Part shown: positions 1-6,985 of the stretch, in pieces
Position numbering within the stretch: the stretch's first letter is position 1
How the letters are laid out: each line of letters opens with the position of its first letter
NCBI RefSeq assembly: GCF_003751605.1
Contig: NZ_RJVJ01000002.1
Span: forward strand, 682,001 to 746,000
DNA from: Kitasatospora cineracea
GTDB lineage: Bacteria; Actinomycetota; Actinomycetes; Streptomycetales; Streptomycetaceae
Reading direction: 5' to 3'
Length of the DNA stretch: 64,000 nucleotides
Position numbers and translations under genes: made by a program
The notes under the pieces: generated by a model
Databases searched by the model: none
Told to the model about the DNA's origin: nothing
What the model saw: only the letters and a program-made list of their open reading frames with translations

Positions 1-1
1 C

Positions 2-70
2 GCGGCCCGCCTGACCGAACTCACCGAAGCCCGCCTGCACGCCGCCGGCGTCCGCGCCCCCCGGCGCTGA
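2..70 (+). CDS. C-terminal end of an unidentified protein (cut by window start)
   Basis: Frame 2 reads 22 residues, starting AARLTELTEARLHAAG, and ends in TGA at 68-70. Third codon positions are almost all G or C and the segment is predicted helical, so it looks like the true tail of a coding region rather than chance. Too little is present to name the protein. The next gene begins about 500 bases downstream, after a repeat array. Confidence 0.5.
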   Translation, partial: AARLTELTEARLHAAGVRAPRR

Positions 71-111
71 GACAGCCACCCCGCACCCACGGGCATGCCC
101 GCCCCGCACCG

Positions 112-540
112 GCAACCGCCCCTGCCCGCACGCGCCCTGACCCCGCCGACCGCCCTCACCGGCCGTTCCCACCCAGGGCACGGCCCCGACGCCGACAAAC
201 CCTCCGCCCCGGTCCCTCCCCGTCCTCATCAGCCGCTCCCACCCCAGCCGTCGCCCCGGCGGTGCCGACGCACCCCCCGACCTCACCCCTCCCCCGCACG
301 CCAACCGCCCCTGCCCGCACGCGCCCTCACCCCGCCGACCGCCCCGCCCTCCCCCGCTCCCACCAGCCGCTCCCACCCCAGCCGTCGCCCCGGCGGTGCC
401 GACGCACCCCCCGACCTCGCCCCTCCCCCGCACGCCAACCGCCCCTGCCCGCACGCGCCCTCACCCCGCCGACCGCCCCGCCCTCCCCCGCTCCCACCAG
501 CCGTTCCCACCCCAGGCGTGGCCCCGGCGGTGCCGACGTA
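112..540. repeat. 134-bp tandem direct repeat in a long intergenic gap
   Basis: Two full units, 230-363 and 364-497, differ at one base (A versus G in the acctcRccc stretch). A third copy breaks off around 540, and a diverged partial copy lies at 112-190. The sequence is C-rich on the plus strand and is open in several frames, but every frame is proline/arginine/alanine low-complexity and has no ribosome binding site, so I treat it as non-coding. It fills the gap between the partial gene ending at 70 and the gene starting at 567. Confidence 0.85.
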
Positions 541-566
541 CCGTGGGAGGTGGAGAGGTTCCCGCC

Positions 567-1871
567 ATGCACTTCACCGACCGGACCGACGCGGGCCGTC
601 GCCTCGCCGCGGCCCTGCTGTCCGAGGCACCCGAACTGCGCGGCGCCGTCGTGGTCGCGCTGCCGCGCGGCGGCGCACCGGTGGCCGCCGAGGTGGCGGC
701 CGCGCTGGGCGCGGAGCTGGACGTGTGCGTGGTGCGCAAGGTGGGGGTGCCGGGGCAGCCCGAGGTGGCGATGGGGGCGGTGGGCGAGGACGGCGCCCGG
801 GTGGTGAACCAGCAGGTGGTGGACGCGGTGGGCGTCCCGCCGGAGGCGTTCGCGGCGGCCGAGGCCCGGGAGCGGTCCGAGCTGGCCCGGCGCGCGGCGC
901 TCTACCGGGGCGGTCGGGCGCCGGTGCCGCTGGCCGGTCGGACGGTGCTGGTGGTGGACGACGGGGTGGCGACCGGCGCGTCCGCACGGGCGGCCTGCCG
1001 GATCGTCCGGGCCCGCGGCGCCGCCCGGGTGGTGCTGGCGGTGCCGGTCGCCCCGCCCGGCTGGGCCCGGCAGCTGGGCGACGCGGCGGACGGCTACCTG
1101 GCGGTGGACACCCCGGACGGGTTCGCCGCGGTCGGCGCGTCCTACCGGGACTTCCGGCAGACCACGGACGCCGAGGTGCTGGCCGCGCTCGACCGGGCCG
1201 GGCCGCCGGAGGCCGCCGGGGCCGCCGGGCGGGAACTCCGGCTCGGCACCGGCCCGGCCGACCTCACCGTGCCCGAACACCCGCGGGGCGTCGTGCTGTT
1301 CGCGCACGGCAGCGGCTCGGGGCGGGGCAGCCCGCGCAGCCGCGCGGTCGCCGCGCACCTGCACCGGGAGCGGCTGGCGACCGTGCTGTTCGACCTGCTG
1401 GCGCCCGGCGAGGCGGACGAGCGCTGGAAGGTGTTCGACCCGGGCCTGCTGGGCGGGCGGCTGGCCGGGGCGACCCGGGAGGCGCTGCGCCACCCGGCGC
1501 TGGCGGGCCTGCCGTACGGCTGGTTCGGGGCGAGCACCGGCGCGGCGGCGGCGCTGTGGGCGGCGGCCGAGCCGGACAGCGCCCCGGCGGCGATCGTGGC
1601 CCGCGGCGGCCGGCCGGACCTGGCGGCGGCCCGGCTGCCGCTGGTGACGGTGCCGACGCTGCTGATCGTCGGCGGCGCGGACCAGGAGGTGCTGGAGTGG
1701 AACCGGCAGGCCCGGGCCGAGCTGGGCGGCGAGAGCGCCCTGCAGGTCGTCCCGGGCGCCGGCCACCTGTTCGAGGAGCCCGGCGCGCTGGAGGCGGTCG
1801 CCGAGCTGGCGGCGGGCTGGTTCGTCCGGCACTTCCCGCCCGGCCGGGGAGGCGATCGGGTGGAGCACTGA
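567..1871 (+). CDS. Phosphoribosyltransferase fused to an alpha/beta (dienelactone-type) hydrolase
   Basis: 434 residues. The N-terminal half is a type I phosphoribosyltransferase: ALPRGGAPVAAEVA near residue 30 and the PRPP-binding signature VLVVDDGVATGASA near residues 127-140. The C-terminal half (about 235-430) is an alpha/beta hydrolase with an HGSGSGRGSPR oxyanion segment, nucleophile elbow GASTG near residue 321, acid in LLIVGGAD near 372 and histidine in GAGHLF near 400. ATG 567 was chosen because GGAGG and GAGAGG lie just upstream (546-558). The same open frame extends back through the repeat array, but that part has no start signal. This domain pair is known in actinobacteria; the substrate is unknown. 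Confidence 0.85.
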   Translation: MHFTDRTDAGRRLAAALLSEAPELRGAVVVALPRGGAPVAAEVAAALGAELDVCVVRKVGVPGQPEVAMGAVGEDGARVVNQQVVDAVGVPPEAFAAAEARERSELARRAALYRGGRAPVPLAGRTVLVVDDGVATGASARAACRIVRARGAARVVLAVPVAPPGWARQLGDAADGYLAVDTPDGFAAVGASYRDFRQTTDAEVLAALDRAGPPEAAGAAGRELRLGTGPADLTVPEHPRGVVLFAHGSGSGRGSPRSRAVAAHLHRERLATVLFDLLAPGEADERWKVFDPGLLGGRLAGATREALRHPALAGLPYGWFGASTGAAAALWAAAEPDSAPAAIVARGGRPDLAAARLPLVTVPTLLIVGGADQEVLEWNRQARAELGGESALQVVPGAGHLFEEPGALEAVAELAAGWFVRHFPPGRGGDRVEH

Positions 1872-1895
1872 GCAATCCGTACAGCCCAGACCCGG

Positions 1896-1932
1896 TCCGG
1901 CTGCTCATCTTGTACACATTGGAGCAGCCGGA
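1896..1932. promoter_or_regulatory. 11-bp inverted repeat upstream of hpd
   Basis: TCCGGCTGCTC (1896-1906) and GAGCAGCCGGA (1922-1932) are exact reverse complements around a 15-base, AT-richer centre that contains TGTACA. It lies 25 bases after the phosphoribosyltransferase stop and about 75 bases before the hpd start. It could be the terminator of the upstream gene, or an operator for the tyrosine catabolic genes. The AT-rich centre favours a regulatory role, but the sequence alone does not decide. Confidence 0.5.
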
Positions 1933-2005
1933 ATCGGACCTGTTGCCCACCCCACCGAGCAGGAGCAAGCTCTGCGCAACCGACCTCGACGTGGAGGAAT
2001 GCCCC

Positions 2006-2059
2006 ATGACCGCCGACGCCGCTGTTGAACTGACCCCCGAGGAGCTGCAGGCGGTCTGA
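2006..2059 (+). other. Displaced 5' end of hpd (apparent frameshift)
   Basis: ATG 2006 follows a good GGAGG at 1994-1998 and reads MTADAAVELTPEELQAV before TGA at 2057-2059. Removing the stop by one added base (GTC TGA to GTC CTG A) joins it smoothly to LTAEQLRTLVGLVEYD of the hpd frame, giving an N-terminus of the normal length for actinobacterial HPPD. I read this as the real start of hpd, cut off by a one-base deletion or a sequencing error. No slippery heptamer is present to suggest programmed slippage. Confidence 0.65.
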
Positions 2060-2082
2060 CGGCCGAGCAGCTGCGCACCCTG

Positions 2083-3216
2083 GTGGGCCTGGTGGAGTAC
2101 GACGCCTCGACCGACCCGTTCCCGGTGACCGCGCAGGACGCGGTCGTCTTCGTGGTCGGCAACGCGACCCAGACGGCGCAGTTCTACCAGGCCGTGTTCG
2201 GCATGGAGCTGGTCGCCTACTCGGGCCCGGAGACCGGCCGCCGCGACCGCAAGTCGTTCGTGCTGCGCTCGGGCTCCTGCCGCTTCGTGATCGAGGGCGG
2301 CGTGACGCCGGACAGCCCGCTGCTGGACCACCACCGCCGGCACGGCGACGGCGTGGTCGACCTGGCGATGGAGGTCCCGGACGTGGACAAGTGCATCGCG
2401 CACGCCCGCGCCCAGGGCGCCACCGTCCTGGAGGAGCCCAACGACGTCTCGGACGAGCACGGCACCGTGCGCCGCGCGGCCATCGCCGCGTACGGCGAGA
2501 CCCGGCACACCCTGGTCGACCGCTCCCGCTACACCGGCCCGTACCTGCCCGGCTACGTCGCCCGCGAGTCGACGGTGGTCCGCCCCGAGGGCGCGCCGAA
2601 GCGGCTGTTCCAGGCGCTGGACCACGCGGTGGGCAACGTCGAGCTCGGCAGGATGGACGAGTGGGTGTCGTTCTACAACCGGGTGATGGGCTTCGTGAAC
2701 ATGGCGGAGTTCGTCGGCGACGACATCGCCACCGACTACTCGGCGCTGATGTCGAAGGTCGTGGCGAGCGGCAACCACCGGGTGAAGTTCCCGCTGAACG
2801 AGCCGGCGGTCGCGAAGAAGAAGTCGCAGATCGACGAGTACCTGGAGTTCTACACCGGCCCGGGCTGCCAGCACATGGCGCTGGCCACCAACGACATCCT
2901 CACCACCGTGGACGTGCTGCGCTCGCGCGGCGTCGAGTTCCTCTCCACCCCGGACTCGTACTACGAGGACCCGGAGCTGCGCGAGCGGATCGGCCACGTC
3001 CGGGCCCCGATCGAGGAGCTGCAGTCGCGCGGCATCCTGGTGGACCGCGACGAGGACGGCTACCTGCTGCAGATCTTCACCAAGCCGATCGGCGACCGGC
3101 CGACCGTCTTCTACGAGTTCATCGAGCGGCACGGTTCGCTGGGCTTCGGCAAGGGCAACTTCAAGGCGCTCTTCGAGGCCATCGAGCGCGAGCAGGACCG
3201 GCGCGGCAACCTCTGA
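2083..3216 (+). CDS. hpd: 4-hydroxyphenylpyruvate dioxygenase
   Basis: Converts 4-hydroxyphenylpyruvate to homogentisate, the second step of tyrosine breakdown, in the cytoplasm. The intact frame gives 377 residues from GTG 2083, with two glyoxalase-like beta-alpha-beta-beta-beta domains. It begins DPFPVTAQDAVVF, and the Fe(II) ligands lie in DHAVGNVELGRMDEW (His), GCQHMALATNDI (His) and VFYEFIER (Glu). GTG 2083 has no visible ribosome binding site; the natural start is probably ATG 2006 in another frame (see the separate entry). The missing stretch lies before the first catalytic domain, so a protein started at 2083 could still fold. hmgA follows 34 bases downstream. Confidence 0.95.
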   Translation: MGLVEYDASTDPFPVTAQDAVVFVVGNATQTAQFYQAVFGMELVAYSGPETGRRDRKSFVLRSGSCRFVIEGGVTPDSPLLDHHRRHGDGVVDLAMEVPDVDKCIAHARAQGATVLEEPNDVSDEHGTVRRAAIAAYGETRHTLVDRSRYTGPYLPGYVARESTVVRPEGAPKRLFQALDHAVGNVELGRMDEWVSFYNRVMGFVNMAEFVGDDIATDYSALMSKVVASGNHRVKFPLNEPAVAKKKSQIDEYLEFYTGPGCQHMALATNDILTTVDVLRSRGVEFLSTPDSYYEDPELRERIGHVRAPIEELQSRGILVDRDEDGYLLQIFTKPIGDRPTVFYEFIERHGSLGFGKGNFKALFEAIEREQDRRGNL

Positions 3217-3250
3217 CGGAGAGTCACGGACGACAGGGAGAGACAGGGCG

Positions 3251-3311
3251 ATGGCGTACTACCGGCAGCTGGGATCGGTGCCGCCCAAGCGGCACACCCA
3301 GCACCGCACCC
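3251..3311 (+). other. Displaced 5' end of hmgA (apparent frameshift)
   Basis: ATG 3251, preceded by GGGAGAG at about 3237-3243, reads MAYYRQLGSVPPKRHTQHRT, the expected N-terminus of homogentisate dioxygenase, and then runs out of frame at the ACCCCGAGGGGGG stretch (3308-3320). One extra C in the C-run would give the expected TPEGGLYYEELMGEEGF and restore the frame used from 3313 onward. Confidence 0.75.
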
Positions 3312-3339
3312 CGAGGGGGGCCTGTACTACGAGGAGCTG

Positions 3340-4437
3340 ATGGGCGAGGAGGGCTTCTCCTCGGACTCCTCGCTGCTGTACCACCGGTACATCCCCTCGG
3401 CGGTGACGGCCGCCGCGGTGTGGGAGCTGCCGGACCAGTCGACCACCGCCAACCTCCCGCTGCTCCCCCGCCACCTCAAGCTGCACGAGCTGTTCCCCGG
3501 CGAGGAGTGGAAGTCGGCGGACGCCGTCACCGGCCGCCGGCTCGTCCTCGGCAACGCGGACGTCCGGATCTCCTACGTCGCGGCGGGTGCGCCCAGCGCG
3601 CTGTACCGCAACGGGCTCGGCGACGAGTGCGTGTACGTGGAGTCCGGAACGGCCGTGCTGGAGACGGTGTTCGGCACGATCACCGCCGGCCGGGGCGACT
3701 ACGTGCTGATCCCGCGGGCCACCACCCACCGCTGGGTGCCGACCGGGGACGAGCCGCTGCGCGCCTACTGCATCGAGGCGAACAGCCACATCACCCCGGC
3801 CCGGCGCTACCTGTCGAAGTTCGGCCAGCTGCTGGAGCACGCCCCGTTCTGCGAGCGGGACCTGCGCGGCCCCGAGGGCCCGCTGCTGGTCGAGGGCGGC
3901 GAGGTGGACGTGCTGGTCAAGCACCGCGGCCCGGGCGGCGTGGTCGGCACCCGCTACACGGTGCCGAACCACCCGTTCGACGTGGTGGGCTGGGACGGCT
4001 GCCTGTACCCGTACGCGTTCAACATCGCGGACTACGAGCCGATCACCGGGCGGGTGCACCAGCCGCCGCCGGCACACCAGGTGTTCGAGGGCAACAACTT
4101 CGTGATCTGCAACTTCGTGCCGCGCAAGGTGGACTACCACCCGCTGTCGATCCCCGTGCCGTACTACCACGCGAACGTGGACAGCGACGAGGTGATGTTC
4201 TACTGCGGCGGCGACTACGAGGCCCGCAAGGGCTCCGGCATCGGACAGGGGTCGATCTCGCTGCACCCCGGCGGCCACACCCACGGGCCGCAGCCGGGCG
4301 CCTACGAGCGCTCGATCGGCGTGGAGTTCTTCGACGAGCTGGCGGTGATGGTGGACACCTTCCGCCCGCTGGAGCTCGGCGAGGCCGCCACCGCCAGCGA
4401 GGACCCGAACTACGCGTGGACCTGGGCGAGGCGATGA
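3340..4437 (+). CDS. hmgA: Homogentisate 1,2-dioxygenase
   Basis: Opens the homogentisate ring to maleylacetoacetate. The intact frame from ATG 3340 gives 365 residues. Family landmarks include EEGFSSDSSLLYHRYIP at the start, IEANSHITPARRYLSKFGQ mid-protein, the iron-binding C-terminal cupin with PYYHANVDSDEVMFYCGGDY, and HPGGHTHGPQPGAYE. Homologues have about 30 more residues at the N-terminus; these are present at 3251-3311 in another frame, so the gene carries an apparent one-base deletion. The last four bases (ATGA) overlap the next gene, indicating translational coupling. Confidence 0.95.
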   Translation: MGEEGFSSDSSLLYHRYIPSAVTAAAVWELPDQSTTANLPLLPRHLKLHELFPGEEWKSADAVTGRRLVLGNADVRISYVAAGAPSALYRNGLGDECVYVESGTAVLETVFGTITAGRGDYVLIPRATTHRWVPTGDEPLRAYCIEANSHITPARRYLSKFGQLLEHAPFCERDLRGPEGPLLVEGGEVDVLVKHRGPGGVVGTRYTVPNHPFDVVGWDGCLYPYAFNIADYEPITGRVHQPPPAHQVFEGNNFVICNFVPRKVDYHPLSIPVPYYHANVDSDEVMFYCGGDYEARKGSGIGQGSISLHPGGHTHGPQPGAYERSIGVEFFDELAVMVDTFRPLELGEAATASEDPNYAWTWARR

Positions 4438-5228
4438 ACGTACCCGAGCTGTACCGGGGGCTGTTCGACGACGCGGCGGTCTTCCCGCCCGGCGACCTGC
4501 CGCTGGCCGAGGCCGTCCCCGCGCACCGGGCGCACCGCGCCGCCCGGTACGCGGCGGCGGTCGGCCCGCTGCTCGCCCCCGTCGACCTGCTGGCCGAACT
4601 TCGGGAGCTGGAGCCGGAGTTCGAGGTCGGCCTGGTGGTCGGCCCGGGTCGGCTGGCCGAGGCGCTGAAGGCCGCGGACGGCCTGCGGGTCGCCACCGTC
4701 GAGTACGCGCCGGGCCCGGACGTCCGGGCCGCGGTCGCCGAACTGGACGCGCTGCTGCCCGAGGGCGTCGGGGCGGCCGTCGAACTGCCCCGCTCGGAGC
4801 GGCTGGAGGACGGCCTGGACGCCCTGGCAGGCACCCGCTACCGCGCCAAGTACCGTACCGGCGGCCTCGGTTACGCCGCCTTCCCGTCGGTGACCGAGCT
4901 GGCCGGCTTCCTGCGGGGCTGCGCCGAGCGCGCCCTGCCGTACAAGTGCACGGCGGGGCTGCACCACGCGGTGCGGCACACCGACCTGGGCACCGGCTAC
5001 GAGCACCACGGCTTCCTCAACCTGCTGCTGGCGGCCGGGAGTCCGAGCCGGGAGCAGGCCGTCGAGCTGCTCGCCGAACGGGACGGGGCCCGACTGGCCA
5101 CCGCCGTCGAGTCGCTGACGGAGCGTCAGATCCTCGACATCCGCGCCTCTTTCACCTCGTTCGGCACCTGTAGCATCACCGAGCCGCTGGAAGACCTCGC
5201 CCGACTCGGCCTCCTGGAGACCCCTTGA
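4434..5228 (+). CDS. Conserved protein of unknown function in the homogentisate operon
   Basis: 264 residues, soluble, with no signal peptide or membrane segment. It starts at ATG 4434 inside the hmgA stop (ATGA) and ends at 5228 overlapping the fahA start, so it is coupled on both sides. Distinct blocks are FDDAAVFPPGD near the start, YRAKYRTGG near residue 140, PYKCTAGLHHAVRHTD near 180, EHHGFLNLL near 195 and SFTSFGTCSITEPLEDL near the end. The lysines and the paired histidines look like an active site. I do not recognise a characterised family. By position it could serve the maleylacetoacetate isomerase step, which otherwise has no gene here; that is inference only. Confidence 0.9.
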   Translation: MNVPELYRGLFDDAAVFPPGDLPLAEAVPAHRAHRAARYAAAVGPLLAPVDLLAELRELEPEFEVGLVVGPGRLAEALKAADGLRVATVEYAPGPDVRAAVAELDALLPEGVGAAVELPRSERLEDGLDALAGTRYRAKYRTGGLGYAAFPSVTELAGFLRGCAERALPYKCTAGLHHAVRHTDLGTGYEHHGFLNLLLAAGSPSREQAVELLAERDGARLATAVESLTERQILDIRASFTSFGTCSITEPLEDLARLGLLETP

Positions 5229-6445
5229 GCACCACCGCCACCTGGCTCGACCTGCCCGCCGACTCCCCGTACGGCGTCCACAACCTCCCCTACGGCGTGT
5301 TCACCGCCGCCGACCGGCCCGGCCGGCGGCGGATCGGCGTCCGGATCGGGGACCTGGTGCTGGACGCCGGGGCGGCCGCCCGGGCGGTCGGCGCGCCGTC
5401 CGCGCTGCTGGACGCGGAGAGCCTCAACCCGCTGATGGCGTCCGGCCGTTCGACCTGGCGGGCGGTGCGCGCGGCGCTCACCTCCTGGCTCACCGACGAG
5501 GCGCACCGGGACGCCGTCGGGCCCTGCCTGCTGCCGCTGGCGGACGTCCGGCTGCACCTGCCGTTCGAGGTCGCCGACTACGTCGACTTCTACGCCTCCG
5601 AGCACCACGCCACCAACCTCGGGAAGATCTTCCGCCCGGGCCAGGAACCGCTGACCCCGAACTGGAAGCACCTGCCGATCGGCTACCACGGCCGGGCCGG
5701 CACCGTGGTGGTCTCCGGCACCCCGGTGGCCCGCCCGCACGGCCAGCGCAAGGCCCCCGCCGAGGCCGCGCCGAGCTTCGGCCCCTCCCTGCGCCTGGAC
5801 ATCGAGGCCGAGGTCGCCTTCGTGGTCGGCACGCCCAGCGGCCTGGGCCACCCGGTCGCGCTGGACGGCTTCGCCGAGCACGTGTTCGGCGTCTGCCTGC
5901 TCAACGACTGGTCCGCGCGCGACCTCCAGGCCTGGGAGTACGTGCCGCTCGGCCCGTTCCTCGGCAAGTCCTTCGCCACCTCGGTCGCCCCCTGGGTGGT
6001 GCCGCTGGAGGCGCTGGAGCACGCCCGCGTGGAGCCCCCGGCCCGCGACGTAGAACCGCTGCCCTACCTGGACGACCGCAAGGCCGAGCCCTGGGGCCTG
6101 GACCTGGCGATGGAGGTCTCGCTGAACGGCCACCCGGTCTCCCGGCCGCCGTTCGCCGGCATGTACTGGACCGCCGCCCAGCAGCTCGCCCACCTCACCG
6201 TCAACGGCGCCAACCTGCGCACCGGCGACCTGTACGGCTCCGGCACGGTCTCCGGCCCCGAGCCGGAGCAGCGCGGCTCCCTGATCGAACTGTCCTGGAA
6301 CGGCACCCGGCCGCTCGAACTGCCCGACGGCACCAGCCGCACCTTCCTGGAGGACGGCGACGAGGTGTCCATCACCGCCACCGCCCCCGGGCCGGGGGGC
6401 CTGCGGGTCGGGTTCGGCGAGGTCACCGGGAGGATCACCGGCTGA
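5225..6445 (+). CDS. fahA: Fumarylacetoacetase
   Basis: Hydrolyses fumarylacetoacetate to fumarate and acetoacetate, the last step of tyrosine breakdown. 406 residues starting at TTG 5225, which overlaps the TGA of the preceding gene. It has the N-terminal SH3-like domain followed by the FAH catalytic barrel, with DFYASEHHATNLGKIFRPG, LPIGYHGRAGTVVVSG, the metal-binding DIEAEVAFVVG, NDWSARDLQAWEYVPLGPF and GDLYGSGTVSGPEPEQRGS. Length and order of motifs match the family. Two hairpins follow the stop, so it appears to be the last gene of the operon. Confidence 0.97.
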   Translation: MSTTATWLDLPADSPYGVHNLPYGVFTAADRPGRRRIGVRIGDLVLDAGAAARAVGAPSALLDAESLNPLMASGRSTWRAVRAALTSWLTDEAHRDAVGPCLLPLADVRLHLPFEVADYVDFYASEHHATNLGKIFRPGQEPLTPNWKHLPIGYHGRAGTVVVSGTPVARPHGQRKAPAEAAPSFGPSLRLDIEAEVAFVVGTPSGLGHPVALDGFAEHVFGVCLLNDWSARDLQAWEYVPLGPFLGKSFATSVAPWVVPLEALEHARVEPPARDVEPLPYLDDRKAEPWGLDLAMEVSLNGHPVSRPPFAGMYWTAAQQLAHLTVNGANLRTGDLYGSGTVSGPEPEQRGSLIELSWNGTRPLELPDGTSRTFLEDGDEVSITATAPGPGGLRVGFGEVTGRITG

Positions 6446-6458
6446 CCCGCCGACGGGG

Positions 6459-6533
6459 CGATCGGCTGACCTGACAGCAGGCCGATCGTCCGGCGTGCTG
6501 CGGAAGCGTCAACGGCGCGTCCGCAGCACGCCG
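6459..6533 (+). terminator. Tandem hairpins ending the tyrosine operon
   Basis: First hairpin: CGATCGGC (6459-6466) with GCCGATCG (6481-6488). Second hairpin: CGGCGTGCTGCGGA (6491-6504) with TCCGCAGCACGCCG (6520-6533), a perfect 14-bp stem with a 15-base loop. They begin 13 bases after the fahA stop. There is no U tract, as is usual in Streptomyces. Confidence 0.75.
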
Positions 6534-6692
6534 CCGAACGGGTGAGGTTCCGGGGCTGCAAACCCCTCCGCCACTAGAAGTTGACCCGACGAAAACCCCG
6601 CGGCCGCCCCCGAGCCGGGCCTCCCACGCCCGGCGCCGAAGGAGCGGACCGCGACCGTTCGCGGACAACTCTCTTCCCCGGAGGAACCCCCG

Positions 6693-6875
6693 ATGATGAA
6701 GCTGCGCACCCTGGTCTGCGGAGCCGCGCTCGCCGCCGCCAACCTGCTGCTGCCCGTCCCCCAGGCCCAGGCCGCCCCGCCGGCCCCGCACCCCGTGATG
6801 CTGTGCGGCTTCGCCCCGCGCCCCGCCGCCCCCGCCGCCCCCGTGCTGCTCGCCACCCCGCTGCACCCCTGCTGA
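6693..6875 (+). CDS. Small secreted peptide
   Basis: 60 residues starting MMKLRTLVCGAALAAANLLL, with a clear Sec signal peptide ending near AQA-AP (about residue 27). The mature part would be about 33 residues, Pro/Ala-rich with two cysteines, one at the C-terminus (LHPC). GGAGGA at 6680-6685 lies seven bases before ATG 6693, an ideal ribosome binding site. A perfect hairpin 28 bases after the stop makes it a separate unit. Coding status rests on the start signals and signal peptide; I know no homologue and propose no function. Confidence 0.6.
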   Translation: MMKLRTLVCGAALAAANLLLPVPQAQAAPPAPHPVMLCGFAPRPAAPAAPVLLATPLHPC

Positions 6876-6902
6876 CCGGCCCCGTCCCCAACGCCGCCGC
6901 AC

Positions 6903-6933
6903 CCGGGCCCGCCGACCTGCCCGGCGGGCCCGG
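6903..6933 (+). terminator. Perfect 11-bp hairpin after the small secreted peptide gene
   Basis: CCGGGCCCGCC (6903-6913) pairs with GGCGGGCCCGG (6923-6933) around a nine-base loop. It separates the 60-residue peptide gene from the following crotonase-family gene. Confidence 0.7.
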
Positions 6934-6985
6934 TACGGTGCACCGGAGGATCTTCGTACTTTCCGGACGGACGGGAGCGGTGGCG

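Noticed and set aside
2040..2062. Programmed -1 frameshifting in hpd.
   Set aside because: No slippery heptamer or downstream pseudoknot is visible, and the second, independent frame break in hmgA favours missing bases.
6540..6580. Sequence ending GGGGCTGCAAACCCCTCCGCCA that looks like the T-arm and 3' end of a tRNA.
   Set aside because: The seven-base loop is not TTCRANY-like and no matching acceptor or anticodon arms lie upstream; the region is better explained as flank of the fahA terminators.
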